Assembly (NCBI GenBank): GCA_022572185.1
Contig: JACZWL010000022.1
Location: 1-50,096, forward strand
Origin: Pseudomonadota bacterium
Lineage (GTDB): Bacteria; Pseudomonadota; Gammaproteobacteria; Steroidobacterales; Woeseiaceae
Direction: 5' to 3'
DNA length: 50,096 nucleotides
Below the pieces are notes generated by a model that was given only the letters and a program-made list of their open reading frames with translations, was not told where the DNA came from and ran no database searches. Both the position numbers and the translations under genes were made by a program. Below are positions 17,290 to 25,103 of this stretch, piece after piece; positions within the stretch are counted from its first letter, which is position 1; the number at the start of each line of letters is the position of its first letter.

Positions 17290-18471
17290 CTATTCGACCA
17301 ACCTGACCGCTTCGTCTGATTCCCCAAGCCCGATTGGCGCATCCAGAAGTTCCCTGATTTCAGCCAATGTCGGTGCGTCCGGATCAATCTCGACGGTATT
17401 TCGAACCAACCGCGCCCTGCCATAAAGCTCATCGGCGTCGCCGAGGAGAACCCGCACAGGCACGCCGAGCGCATCGCCCGCGATTGCTTTTGCGTAGTCT
17501 CGTTCGGCCTGATCGTTAAACGCGCCGGAGGTATTTCTCACCCTGTCGAAAATCTTTTGCAAACGCTCGTCTGCTGTTACGGCATCATCCTCCAGCGGAG
17601 AGTGGCTTTCCAGATAGAGCTCGCCTTCCAGCCAACCGACAAGAAACGGTTCGTTGACGATGATGACTGATTCGCCAATGTCGACCATCGAGTAAAGGCG
17701 CTCGATGTTTTCCGGATAAAGGCGCACGCAACCGTGACTGACGCGCATACCAATACCATACGGCTGATTCGTGCCGTGAATAAGGTATCCGGGTAGGTCG
17801 AGTTGCAATACGTGGGAGCCGAGCGGGTTGTCCGGGCCCGGCGGCACGACCGATGGCAGCGGGTCGCCATTCTCCTTATGTTCCTGCTGAACGGACCAGG
17901 GCACATACCAGTGGGGATCACGCGCTTTCGCAACTACTGTCGTTTCGCCGAGCGGCGTTTCCCAGCCGACGCGGCCGATGCCGATCGGGTACGTCAGGAC
18001 CTGGACTGGTTCACCCTCGTTGACCGCCGGGTAGTAAAAGAGCCGCTTCGACGCGATATTCAGAACGACGCCGCGCCGGGGCGTGTCCGGCAACACGTAT
18101 TGCGTCGCCAATAACACCGGCGTGTTGTCTCCGGGCAACCAGGGATCGATGTCCGGATTTGCAGCAACGAGGTCGTCATAGCCGAGCCCATACTCGCGCG
18201 CCAGGTCTGAAAACGTGTCTGTCTCGCGAGTGAATACAATCTGGGGTTCACCGACGACCGTCTGTTCAGGTGATTCCAGAACGAAGTAATTTCGGCTGAT
18301 CGGCTCGAGCAGCGGCCGCTTGTCGACCGGCAATGCCGTTGGTCGCTCCTCACGCTGTCTTGCGTCCAGAAAGTCCTGAATTGTCATACAGCCGCCCAGC
18401 TGAAGCGCCAGGAACAGCATCAGAAACCGTAAAAATGGGGGGGTCTTGTTTGGCAATGCGTCAGCCTGCAT
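17290..18471 (-). CDS. L,D-transpeptidase (YkuD domain) lipoprotein with LysM-like region
   Basis: This 393-residue periplasmic cell-wall enzyme has a lipoprotein signal ending LALQLGGC (Cys28). A LysM-like peptidoglycan-binding segment follows at about 78-126 (FSDLAREYGLGYDDLVAANP). The YkuD catalytic domain (about 134-278) has HGTNQPYG with H232 and the active-site SHGCVRL (Cys248). It fits the ErfK/YbiS/YcfS/YnhG type, which crosslinks peptidoglycan 3-3 or anchors Braun-type lipoprotein. A ~110-residue C-terminal extension is less common and of unknown role. The ATG at 18471 was chosen because it lies after the upstream methyltransferase stop and gives a short basic n-region. Same strand as the methyltransferase and M48 genes. 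Confidence 0.87.
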   Translation of the reverse strand: MQADALPNKTPPFLRFLMLFLALQLGGCMTIQDFLDARQREERPTALPVDKRPLLEPISRNYFVLESPEQTVVGEPQIVFTRETDTFSDLAREYGLGYDDLVAANPDIDPWLPGDNTPVLLATQYVLPDTPRRGVVLNIASKRLFYYPAVNEGEPVQVLTYPIGIGRVGWETPLGETTVVAKARDPHWYVPWSVQQEHKENGDPLPSVVPPGPDNPLGSHVLQLDLPGYLIHGTNQPYGIGMRVSHGCVRLYPENIERLYSMVDIGESVIIVNEPFLVGWLEGELYLESHSPLEDDAVTADERLQKIFDRVRNTSGAFNDQAERDYAKAIAGDALGVPVRVLLGDADELYGRARLVRNTVEIDPDAPTLAEIRELLDAPIGLGESDEAVRLVE

Positions 18472-18515
18472 CCGGAGTTTGGTCGATTTTCTCAGAAAAT
18501 GCCCGAAGACACTAA

Positions 18516-19283
18516 TCAGGCACGGCCGATCTTCAGATTCAGTGGCCACGAGACCTGGCGGGTACCTGCACCCCATGCCTCAAGGAGCCGACCCTCGATC
18601 AGCGACACGGGATCAGATCCCTTGTCCATCAAGTATCGCCGGGACGCTGACCAGGTCCGGAGGTAGCCGAGCATTTCTGCAGCCATCCAGTCGATCTGCA
18701 TGGCGAATTCGGGCGGCGTAATCGACGGCATTGGCAGCTCGATACTCTGGTAGCCCTCCTCGACCAGCTTGCGCTCTGGCGGCCAGTAACTGCGCAGGAT
18801 ATCAGCATAGAGTTCGTTGAGCAGCAGGTCGCAATCCGCATCGACAAAACATCTTTCATAGGACCAGACTGCCAGCACACCGCCCGGGGCAAGCACCCTC
18901 TGAGCCTCGTCGAAGAAACTCGCGATATCAAACCAGTGTAGTGCTTGTGCGACCGTAATCAGGTCGATCGAATTGTCATCCAGGCCGGACTCTTCTGCCC
19001 TGGCGACATGGAACTCGATCCCGGGCTTGCTTTTGGCGGACTGGATCTGGGCTTCGCTCGCGTCGGTTCCGATGACCTGCTCAAAGTATTCGGTAAGCGC
19101 CCGCGCTGCCTGGCCGTTGCCGGTCGCGCAGTCCCAGGCAAGCTGACGTCTGGCGCAGCAATCGGCCAGGAAACTGAACAGTGATTCCGGATAGGTGGGA
19201 CGGAATTCGGCGTACGAGCTCGAGTGGCCCGAGAAATGATCCTTGAACGATTGCTCAGACGAAGCGGTATCGACTGTCGTCAT
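18516..19283 (-). CDS. Class I SAM-dependent methyltransferase
   Basis: This 255-residue soluble methyltransferase resembles the Tam/UbiE-like group. The SAM-binding motif I is LAWDCATGNGQAARALTEYF (about residues 48-67). The acidic end of beta-2 is at VIGTDASEAQI. Motif IV lies in IDLITVAQALHWFDIASFF, and motif VI at VLAPGGVLAVWSYE. The N-terminal FKDHFSGHSSSYAEFRPTYP is typical of the subgroup. The substrate is unknown. Its ATG overlaps the stop of the M48 peptidase gene by one base (TAATG), so the two are coupled; the L,D-transpeptidase follows after 44 nt. Confidence 0.87.
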   Translation of the reverse strand: MTTVDTASSEQSFKDHFSGHSSSYAEFRPTYPESLFSFLADCCARRQLAWDCATGNGQAARALTEYFEQVIGTDASEAQIQSAKSKPGIEFHVARAEESGLDDNSIDLITVAQALHWFDIASFFDEAQRVLAPGGVLAVWSYERCFVDADCDLLLNELYADILRSYWPPERKLVEEGYQSIELPMPSITPPEFAMQIDWMAAEMLGYLRTWSASRRYLMDKGSDPVSLIEGRLLEAWGAGTRQVSWPLNLKIGRA

Positions 19284-20098
19284 TACCTCGTGCAGTTGGG
19301 GTTCTTGCCCTGGGCTTTAGCCTCGTTCATGAGTGCCAGCGCGCTCGGATACTGCGATATCAAAGCCTCGATACGTGTTTCGCTTGACGGGTGTGTGGAC
19401 AGAAACTCCGGTGGCGCATCGTCCTCGTGCTCTTTCTGCATTTTCTTCCACAACTCAACGCTCTCACGCGGATCGAAGCCGGCTTTGGCCATGTACTTGA
19501 GGCCCAGTACATCGGCTTCGGATTCCTGCGCGCGCGTATGTGGCAGGAAAATACCCAGCTGGGCCCCCGCGTGCAGGCCTTCGTACGCGGTGTGTGTCAA
19601 TCCGCTATGCCCCTGCCCCAGAACGATCGCAGCGATATAGACACCGATGTCTGTGAATTCGCCGCGTGACGCACGCTCGTTCGCGTGCCGCGCCGTTACA
19701 TGCGCAACCTCGTGTCCTATGACGGCCGCCAATTGGTCCTGGTTCGTCGCGATGCTCAGAATACCTTCATACACCGCCATCTTGCCGCCCGGCATGACGA
19801 ATGCGTTTTGCTCCTGGCTGTCAATGACTGCCAGCTCCCAGTTCAATTTTGCCTCGGGTCCCTCCAGCGATTCGACGATGTTAGTCGCGACGCAGGCGAC
19901 AAAGTCGATGGTTGCCCGGTCGGTCACGAGAGGCGCTTCGGCTCTGAGTTTCGCAAACTCCCTGGATGCCTGGGCCTCAAGCTCAGCATCCGACTTCAGG
20001 ATCATCTGGCTGCGCCCTGTCGGAGAGGTTGTGCAGGCAGTGTGCAGAAATGCCAAAAAAGTTATAAGAATCAGTGTTTTGTAACGTGGGTTGAACAT
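19283..20098 (-). CDS. M48-family zinc metalloprotease lipoprotein
   Basis: This 271-residue periplasmic protease is related to LoiP/YggG and BepA. The signal peptide ends FLAFLHTAC (Cys22), so it is a lipoprotein. The zinc site is IGHEVAHVTARH (H129, E130, H133), with the third ligand in RAQESEADVLGLKYM (E194). The conserved FLSTHPSSETRIEAL motif near the C-terminus is also present. Such enzymes degrade or assist misfolded outer-membrane proteins. It is the first gene of a coupled unit with a methyltransferase and probably the L,D-transpeptidase, which fits an envelope-maintenance context. Confidence 0.9.
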   Translation of the reverse strand: MFNPRYKTLILITFLAFLHTACTTSPTGRSQMILKSDAELEAQASREFAKLRAEAPLVTDRATIDFVACVATNIVESLEGPEAKLNWELAVIDSQEQNAFVMPGGKMAVYEGILSIATNQDQLAAVIGHEVAHVTARHANERASRGEFTDIGVYIAAIVLGQGHSGLTHTAYEGLHAGAQLGIFLPHTRAQESEADVLGLKYMAKAGFDPRESVELWKKMQKEHEDDAPPEFLSTHPSSETRIEALISQYPSALALMNEAKAQGKNPNCTR

Positions 20099-20260
20099 TT
20101 TAACTCCTCGCGGCTATGCGTGGATTATAGCCGACTCCGGCTGCGCCCGCGTCAGACTGAAATCGCACGACGCGTCACTACTAAGACAGGGTCTCTGCTG
20201 CAGGGTTCCCGGTAAGCGCCAGCACATGCAACGGTCTTAACGTTGCGGAGCCCTCGACGT

Positions 20261-21286
20261 TTACGAGCGCGGCAAACGCGATTCGAAGTGGCGGCGCCAG
20301 CGTGCCGCATCGGCTTTCTCGAGCAGCGCATCGACACTCGCCAGTATTCTTTTCTGTAATGGCTGCCTGATTTTGTAGCTCACGCGATAGAGGTCACGAT
20401 CCCTGGCGAGCTCGGCCAGCAGTTCATCGCTCGTCTTGAGCTCGTCCGCGAGGCCGAGTTCCAGTGCCCTGGTGCCGTACCAGTGTTCACCGGTGGCCAC
20501 CTTCTCGAGATCCAGATCCTGACGGTATCTGCCGACGACATCTTTGAACAAGCTGTGGACATCCTCGAGTTCCTCTTTGAGCTTGGCCCGGTCTTCGTCC
20601 GTGTTCTTGCCGAATATCGTTACATTTCGTTTGTGTTTGCCGGCCGTAATCATCTCGAAGTCGATACCATGCTCATCCAGCATCCGGTTGAAGTTCGGCA
20701 ACTGGGCGATCACACCGATCGAGCCGAGTATTGCGAACGGAGCTGCGATGAGCCTGTTGGCGACACATGCCATCAGGTATCCGCCGCTCGCGGCCACTTT
20801 GTCCACCGAAATGAGCAAGGGAATGCCCTGATCGCGAATGCGCACGAGTTGCGAGGTAGCGAGGCCGTGCTCGTGAACGATACCACCATGATTCTCCAGG
20901 CGGACAATGACCTGGTCATCCGGCCCGGCCACTTCGAGAATGGCGCTTACCTCTTCGCGGAGTGATGCAACTGCAGTTGCCTTCAAGTCGCCTTTGAAGT
21001 CTATGACAAAACTCCGCGGCCGCGTGTCGGCAGACTTGGCTTCGGCTTTGGCCTTTACCTTGTCTGCCTTGACCTGTGCCTTCCGATCGGCTTTCTTGAG
21101 AATCGCCTGCTTCAGAGCGCTTGCCAGGGTCTGGTACTTCTTGTTCAGGTGTTCGATTTCCAGGCCTTCCTGCATGGTGGCCTTGCGGCTGGCGGCGGCG
21201 ACGGTCCCGACAACAACGACGATGGCGCCGACAATCGTCACCGCTTTAAGCAGGAAAAGGCCATATTCAGCGAAAAATTCGATCAT
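20261..21286 (-). CDS. sohB: SohB-type inner-membrane serine protease
   Basis: This is a 341-residue S49-family (signal peptide peptidase-like) protease. There is one N-terminal membrane segment (about 10-32, LFLLKAVTIVGAIVVVVGTV), then a lysine/alanine-rich coiled region (about 45-88) typical of SohB. The catalytic domain carries the serine in VAASGGYLMACVAN (S168) and the general-base lysine in ITAGKHKRNV (K217). It probably cleaves membrane or periplasmic peptides. The ATG at 21286 gives the canonical MIEFFAEYGLFLL start; the frame stays open 64 codons further upstream through the lipA 3' end. It follows lipA by 40 nt on the same strand. Confidence 0.9.
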   Translation of the reverse strand: MIEFFAEYGLFLLKAVTIVGAIVVVVGTVAAASRKATMQEGLEIEHLNKKYQTLASALKQAILKKADRKAQVKADKVKAKAEAKSADTRPRSFVIDFKGDLKATAVASLREEVSAILEVAGPDDQVIVRLENHGGIVHEHGLATSQLVRIRDQGIPLLISVDKVAASGGYLMACVANRLIAAPFAILGSIGVIAQLPNFNRMLDEHGIDFEMITAGKHKRNVTIFGKNTDEDRAKLKEELEDVHSLFKDVVGRYRQDLDLEKVATGEHWYGTRALELGLADELKTSDELLAELARDRDLYRVSYKIRQPLQKRILASVDALLEKADAARWRRHFESRLPRS

Positions 21287-21326
21287 AGGTTCACTTGGTG
21301 TACGGGCAAGGCCCGGATGTTGAGGT

Positions 21327-22331
21327 TCAGATTGCGATTCCGACGTTGTTTTTCTGCAGCACGCGCTCTGCCCGATAGCTTGACCGAACCAGTGGCCCGG
21401 CAACGACTTCCACGAAACCCTTGTCGAGGCCTTCCTGTCGATACGCTTCGAACTCGTCGGGTAGCACATATCGTTCAACGGCGAGGTGGTTTGGCGTCGG
21501 TCTTAAATATTGCCCCAGCGTCAGGATATCGACGCCGATCTCACGCAGGTCATCCATGGTTTCCATGATCTCGTGGTCGCGTTCTCCGAGCCCGAGCATC
21601 AGGCTGGTCTTGGTCAGGATATCATTTCGATGTTTTTTTGCGTGGGCCAGCACGCTCAGTGTCTGTTCGTAACTCGCCCGCGGGTCCCTGACTGGCCGGG
21701 TAAGGCGCTTTACGGTCTCAACGTTTTGCGCAAAAACCTCGAGCCCCGAATCGACCACCAGCTCAACGTCCTTTAGCACACCTTGAAAGTCGGGCGTCAG
21801 CGCCTCAACCGCCGTATGCGGATTGAGTTTCTTGATCGCCTTGATGCAGGCTGCGTAATGACCCGCTCCACCGTCAGGCAGATCGTCCCTGTCCACAGAC
21901 GTCAGGACGATATATGCGAGATCCATCAGCTTGACGGCGCGCGCGGTGTTTTCAGGCTCTTCCTCGTCCAGCCAGCCCTTCGGATTACCGGTATCGACTG
22001 CACAGAATCGGCAGGCCCGGGTGCAGACTGACCCCATAAGCATGATGGTCGCTGTGCCGTTATTCCAGCATTCGCCGATATTCGGGCACATGGACTCTTC
22101 GCAGACAGTGTTCAGGCGATGGTCGCGAACGGTCTGACGAACGGCCGAGAATTTCGCGCCTGCCGGCAGCTGGGCGCGCAGCCACCTCGGCTTGCCGCCG
22201 GCCGTGAATTCCGGTGCATCCAGCTGCGTTTTTATGCCGTCCTTGATTGCCGTAAAGCCGGCCGCAGTCTCGTATTTACTGCCGCTCTTGACGATGGGAA
22301 TCCCGCGGAATTGCTTGCCGCTGTCTTTCAT
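21327..22331 (-). CDS. lipA: Lipoyl synthase
   Basis: This 334-residue radical-SAM enzyme inserts two sulfurs into octanoyl-lipoyl domains of 2-oxoacid dehydrogenases and the glycine cleavage system. The auxiliary 4Fe-4S cluster ligands are in [15 protein letters not shown] (C77, C82, C88). The radical-SAM cluster is in [18 protein letters not shown] (C103, C107, C110). The C-terminal [10 protein letters not shown] supplies the conserved serine ligand. Its length fits bacterial LipA. No lipB octanoyltransferase gene lies next to it; upstream is a repeat-rich gap and a 65-residue ORF. Confidence 0.97.
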   Translation of the reverse strand: MKDSGKQFRGIPIVKSGSKYETAAGFTAIKDGIKTQLDAPEFTAGGKPRWLRAQLPAGAKFSAVRQTVRDHRLNTVCEESMCPNIGECWNNGTATIMLMGSVCTRACRFCAVDTGNPKGWLDEEEPENTARAVKLMDLAYIVLTSVDRDDLPDGGAGHYAACIKAIKKLNPHTAVEALTPDFQGVLKDVELVVDSGLEVFAQNVETVKRLTRPVRDPRASYEQTLSVLAHAKKHRNDILTKTSLMLGLGERDHEIMETMDDLREIGVDILTLGQYLRPTPNHLAVERYVLPDEFEAYRQEGLDKGFVEVVAGPLVRSSYRAERVLQKNNVGIAI

Positions 22332-22456
22332 GGCGCCTTTAGGTTTGTGAAGCGAAAGACGATCATTCTCTCATGAGCAGCAAGCTTGTTGAAAGTGGTG
22401 AGCGGATCAAAATGGGGACGGATCCCGATTTTTCATTCGTGGAATTGGGCGTAGAA

Positions 22457-22523
22457 GCGGCTTTTTGTACATGGATGTACTTATATCGCGGAGCACAGGG
22501 ATGTGCGAGAGCGATGAAGCCGC
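22457..22523. repeat. Cloverleaf-like repetitive element
   Basis: An outer 7-bp stem (GCGGCTT 22457-22463, AAGCCGC 22517-22523) encloses two perfect hairpins: GTACAT/ATGTAC (22467-22472, 22475-22480) and GCACA/TGTGC (22493-22497, 22502-22506) with loop GGGA. The motif TACATGGATGTACTT (22468-22482) differs by one base from 5554-5568. It looks like one member of a genome-wide intergenic repeat. Confidence 0.7.
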
Positions 22524-22561
22524 GATCGCATTGAATTGGTGCCGGGCACTGCGCCGGCAAC

Positions 22562-22735
22562 AAGCAAAAATATCGCGGCCTTTCGGCCGGGAAAATCAGC
22601 GGGCAATCTGCCCACTCAAGCCAAGAACTGCGTAACGGTCGGTGCAGATTGATCTTCAGCGCCAGTGATGGGAGCTGCTCCGAACAGAGATAAAAAAATC
22701 CCGGCCTTTCGGCCGGGAAAATCAGGGGGAAATCA
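22562..22735. repeat. Duplicated terminator-like cassette
   Basis: The string CGGCCTTTCGGCCGGGAAAA followed by TCAG occurs at 22576 and again at 22702, preceded each time by an A-run. In the left copy the outer stem is damaged (C74-G91 pairs but G75/G90 do not). It looks like a local duplication of one intrinsic terminator. Confidence 0.7.
22692..22717 (-). terminator. Intrinsic terminator after the 65-aa ORF
   Basis: A perfect 7-bp stem (CCCGGCC 22700-22706, GGCCGGG 22711-22717, loop TTTC) is followed on the minus strand by seven T residues (22698-22692). It lies about 40 nt past the stop of the small gene at 22757-22954. Confidence 0.85.
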
Positions 22736-22756
22736 TCTACGCCAGAAGAACTAAAT

Positions 22757-22954
22757 TCAGTGCAATCGTGACCAGCTAACAAGTCTCACGGCGCTCTGTT
22801 GCAGGTCGAAATTCTTGGCCAGTACGGCCTCTATGTCTGCTACCTCCGAGTTCTTGTCCATCGGGTCGCTCAGCTCGACCACACCACTAAACTCGTTACC
22901 ACCGCGGTAATATGCGTCAGTCAATCGAAACTGTGTGTAGTACTTTGCAGACAT
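22757..22954 (-). CDS. Small protein, 65 aa, unknown function
   Basis: The product starts MSAKYYTQFRLTDAYYRGGN and ends RLVSWSRLH; no signal peptide, membrane segment or cysteine is present. The alternating beta-type pattern (YYTQFRLTD, FSGVVELSDP) and the acidic middle suggest a small folded domain. It has its own strong terminator downstream and is followed on the same strand by lipA about 425 bp away. I do not recognise a named family, but composition and context make a real gene likely. Confidence 0.65.
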   Translation of the reverse strand: MSAKYYTQFRLTDAYYRGGNEFSGVVELSDPMDKNSEVADIEAVLAKNFDLQQSAVRLVSWSRLH

Positions 22955-23369
22955 GGGCTCACACTACGCTTCGACGCCTCGATGATCTGTGAGCCAAAGC
23001 ACAGATTCCGGCCCAAAATGGATGATCGCACCGGCAATCGCCAGAGCTGTGATAGGTGTCACACGACACGGGGCCCCGGCTGCCCTCAGCCACCTGTGTC
23101 GTCCCTTGATCATCTGTTTTGCTTATTTTTTGGGCCAGATTGCCTGACGCCACACAGGGCGGGCGATGCGCCTTAAATGCATGGGAAATCGCTCCGAACG
23201 GGACTCGCGGCGGCCGTATTGCAGGCGTAGAATCCGCGATCACAGCTGCGACGTTATGTTATAGAGATGCACTGCACAGAATTAGGGTTGCAGGATATGT
23301 AACATTGCGCTAGTTACATCTAGCGCTAATTGCGATTGCAGCTTTTTTATCTGAATTTGGAACTACAAA
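22955..23369. other. 415-bp intergenic region with overlapping dyads before the OmpA-domain gene
   Basis: No ORF with recognisable content on either strand. The right part holds two overlapping dyads at 23297-23326 and an AT-rich stretch just before the ATG at 23370, so the promoter and 5' leader of the OmpA-domain gene should lie here. The left part should contain the promoter of the 65-aa ORF. Confidence 0.5.
23297..23326. promoter_or_regulatory. Two overlapping, mutually exclusive dyad symmetries
   Basis: ATGTAAC (23297-23303) pairs with GTTACAT (23313-23319), and GCGCTAG (23307-23313) pairs with CTAGCGC (23320-23326). Both are perfect 7-bp arms, and the second dyad reuses the first dyad's interior and right arm, so only one hairpin can form at a time. 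It sits 44-73 nt before the OmpA-domain start. It could be an operator or a leader-RNA switch. Confidence 0.45.
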
Positions 23370-24836
23370 ATGGCCCCTAATCCCAGTTTTGTCAGATTGC
23401 TCGTGCTCGCAGCATTTCTGCTCGGCACAGTCGACTCCCTCGCGCAGGACGAACTGCGCAATACCTTTTTCAAAGACGCCGATGCCGCTTTGGCTGAAGC
23501 TGATGCGGTAGACGCCCAGCTCCTTGCCCCAAGAAGCTATGACAAAGGCACCAAAGCCTATGCTGCAGCGGATGCCGGCCTGAGACGTGGCCGAAACGTC
23601 CAGTATCTCCGTGACAAGACCGCCGAAGCCGCAAGCAGCTTTGGCGCCGCCAAGCGGGCAGCAGAGCTGGCAAAGACGGTCCTGTCACAGGTCTTGAAAA
23701 GCCGGCAGGATGCTTTCAACGCACACGCTAACGAGCTATCGCAAGAGATCTGGGACAAAGCCAACCGGGAATTTGCCTCGGCAATTCGCTACCTCGAACG
23801 CGGTGACCTGAAGAGCGCCAAACGCAAGGATATCCAGGCGACCAGCCTGTACCGGGATGCGGAGCTGATGGCAATCAAGGCCCAGTATCTGACCGAAACA
23901 CGCCGCTTGCTGGCAGACGCGGACAAACGGAGAGTCGGCCGTTACGCGCCGTTTACGCTCAACAAAGCGAAGCAGCTTCTGGCCGACGCGGAACGGGAGC
24001 TGGAGGAAAACCGCTATGACACGGACTACCCCCGCAACCTTGCTCAACAGGCAAATTACGAGGCCAAACATGCCTTCTACCTGGCTGATGTGGTCCTTTC
24101 AGTGCGCGACAAAGACCTCAGCGTCGAGATGCTGGTCCTGCAGTGGGAAGACCCGCTGCGACAGATCGCCGGGGCAGCCGATATCCTGCCGGCGATGTCA
24201 GATGGCCATGAAGGATTGCGGATCGAACTGGTTGCCTATATCGAAAATACGCAGAATGAGTTGCAAAGCCTTGGACAGGATGTCAACGCAGGCATTCTCC
24301 GCCTCGCCGATATGGAAGAGGAAATCCGGGCGCTCGACGAACGGCTTGGCGGCGCCACGGCCGAGCGGGCAGCCCTGGTAAAAAGGCTCGAAGCACAGGC
24401 TCGCGTCAAGGCCCAGTTTGAGCAGGTCGAGAAAATGTTCACGAAGTCCGAGGCACGCGTATTCCGCGAGGGCAACAACGTCATATTGCGACTGGTCGGC
24501 CTGAGCTTCGACAGCGGCGCATCAGCGATCAAGCAGGGCAGTTTCGACTTGCTCGCGAAAGTCGAGAAAGCAATCGACATTTTCCCGCGGAGTGAGCTTG
24601 TGATCGAGGGTCACACGGATTCACATGGCGGTGATGAGCTGAACCAGAAGCTGTCTCAGGAAAGAGCCGAGTCCTTGCAGCAATACATGATCAACGCGAT
24701 GCGTATTCCCAGTTATCGTGTGATCGCCACCGGCTACGGCGAGACCAACCCGGTCGCCAATAATGAGACTGCGGCGGGCCGCGCAAAAAACCGCCGTATC
24801 GATATCGTAATCAAGCCGAACCTCGATTCAGCGTAG
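23370..24836 (+). CDS. OmpA-family peptidoglycan-binding protein with long helical N-terminal region
   Basis: This 488-residue exported protein has a signal peptide (1-25, cleavage after SLA-Q). The region from about 27 to 370 is a long alanine/glutamate-rich, largely helical coiled-coil stretch with DUF4398-like repeats (YDKGTKAYAAADAGLRRG; FTLNKAKQLLADAERELEEN). The C-terminal OmpA domain (about 375-484) has the peptidoglycan-binding signature VIEGHTDSHGGDELNQKLSQ followed by ERAES, then GYGETNPVANN and AKNRRIDIVI. It probably spans the periplasm and anchors an envelope component to the cell wall. It has no operon partner; a tandem repeat array lies just downstream. Confidence 0.87.
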   Translation: MAPNPSFVRLLVLAAFLLGTVDSLAQDELRNTFFKDADAALAEADAVDAQLLAPRSYDKGTKAYAAADAGLRRGRNVQYLRDKTAEAASSFGAAKRAAELAKTVLSQVLKSRQDAFNAHANELSQEIWDKANREFASAIRYLERGDLKSAKRKDIQATSLYRDAELMAIKAQYLTETRRLLADADKRRVGRYAPFTLNKAKQLLADAERELEENRYDTDYPRNLAQQANYEAKHAFYLADVVLSVRDKDLSVEMLVLQWEDPLRQIAGAADILPAMSDGHEGLRIELVAYIENTQNELQSLGQDVNAGILRLADMEEEIRALDERLGGATAERAALVKRLEAQARVKAQFEQVEKMFTKSEARVFREGNNVILRLVGLSFDSGASAIKQGSFDLLAKVEKAIDIFPRSELVIEGHTDSHGGDELNQKLSQERAESLQQYMINAMRIPSYRVIATGYGETNPVANNETAAGRAKNRRIDIVIKPNLDSA

Positions 24837-24865
24837 TCGCGGTTTTTGGGAGCGCCGTCAGGCTC

Positions 24866-25073
24866 GATCGCGGCGGAAGCCGCTCCTGCAACCGTCTCCG
24901 TTAGCACCCGTAGATCGCGGCGGAAGCCGCTCCTGCAACCGTCTCCGTTAGCACCCGTAGATCGCGGCGGAAGCCGCTCCTGCAACCGTCTCCGTTAGCA
25001 CCCGTAGATCGCGGCGGAAGCCGCTCCTGCAACCATCTCTATTTGCACCTGTAGGAGCGGCTTCAGCCGCGAT
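24866..25073. repeat. 47-bp tandem direct repeat (4 copies) closed by an inverted half-copy
   Basis: Copies begin at 24866, 24913, 24960 and 25007. The first three are identical where read; the fourth diverges in its second half. Each starts GATCGCGGCGGAAGCCGCTC. At 25051-25073 a reverse-oriented version (GTAGGAGCGGCTTCAGCCGC) can pair with copy four into a long hairpin. This matches the style of 'GGAGCGGCTTCAGCCGCGAT' REP-type elements widespread in gammaproteobacteria. It lies between the convergent OmpA-domain and hydrolase genes. Confidence 0.9.
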
Positions 25074-25103
25074 TCCAACCAGATTCCAGCCGGAAGATGT
25101 CCC

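Larger units (their letters stand above)
22332..22756. other. 425-bp repeat-rich gap upstream of lipA
   Basis: No credible gene. It contains a cloverleaf-like element (22457-22523) and two copies of a hairpin cassette (22562-22609 and 22692-22735), the second a good minus-strand terminator. Confidence 0.7.

Noticed and set aside
22363-22782. A 139-codon minus-strand frame with two copies of a PLIFPAERP-type segment.
   Set aside because: The repeated peptide is just the duplicated terminator cassette read in frame; no known domain and it overlaps lipA's leader.
22959-23243. A 94-codon minus-strand frame in the gap before the OmpA-domain gene.
   Set aside because: Composition is random-like, with no ribosome-binding site or domain.
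24866-25073. Regularly spaced repeats that could suggest a CRISPR array.
   Set aside because: Copies are contiguous 47-bp tandem units with no unique spacers, and no cas genes are present.
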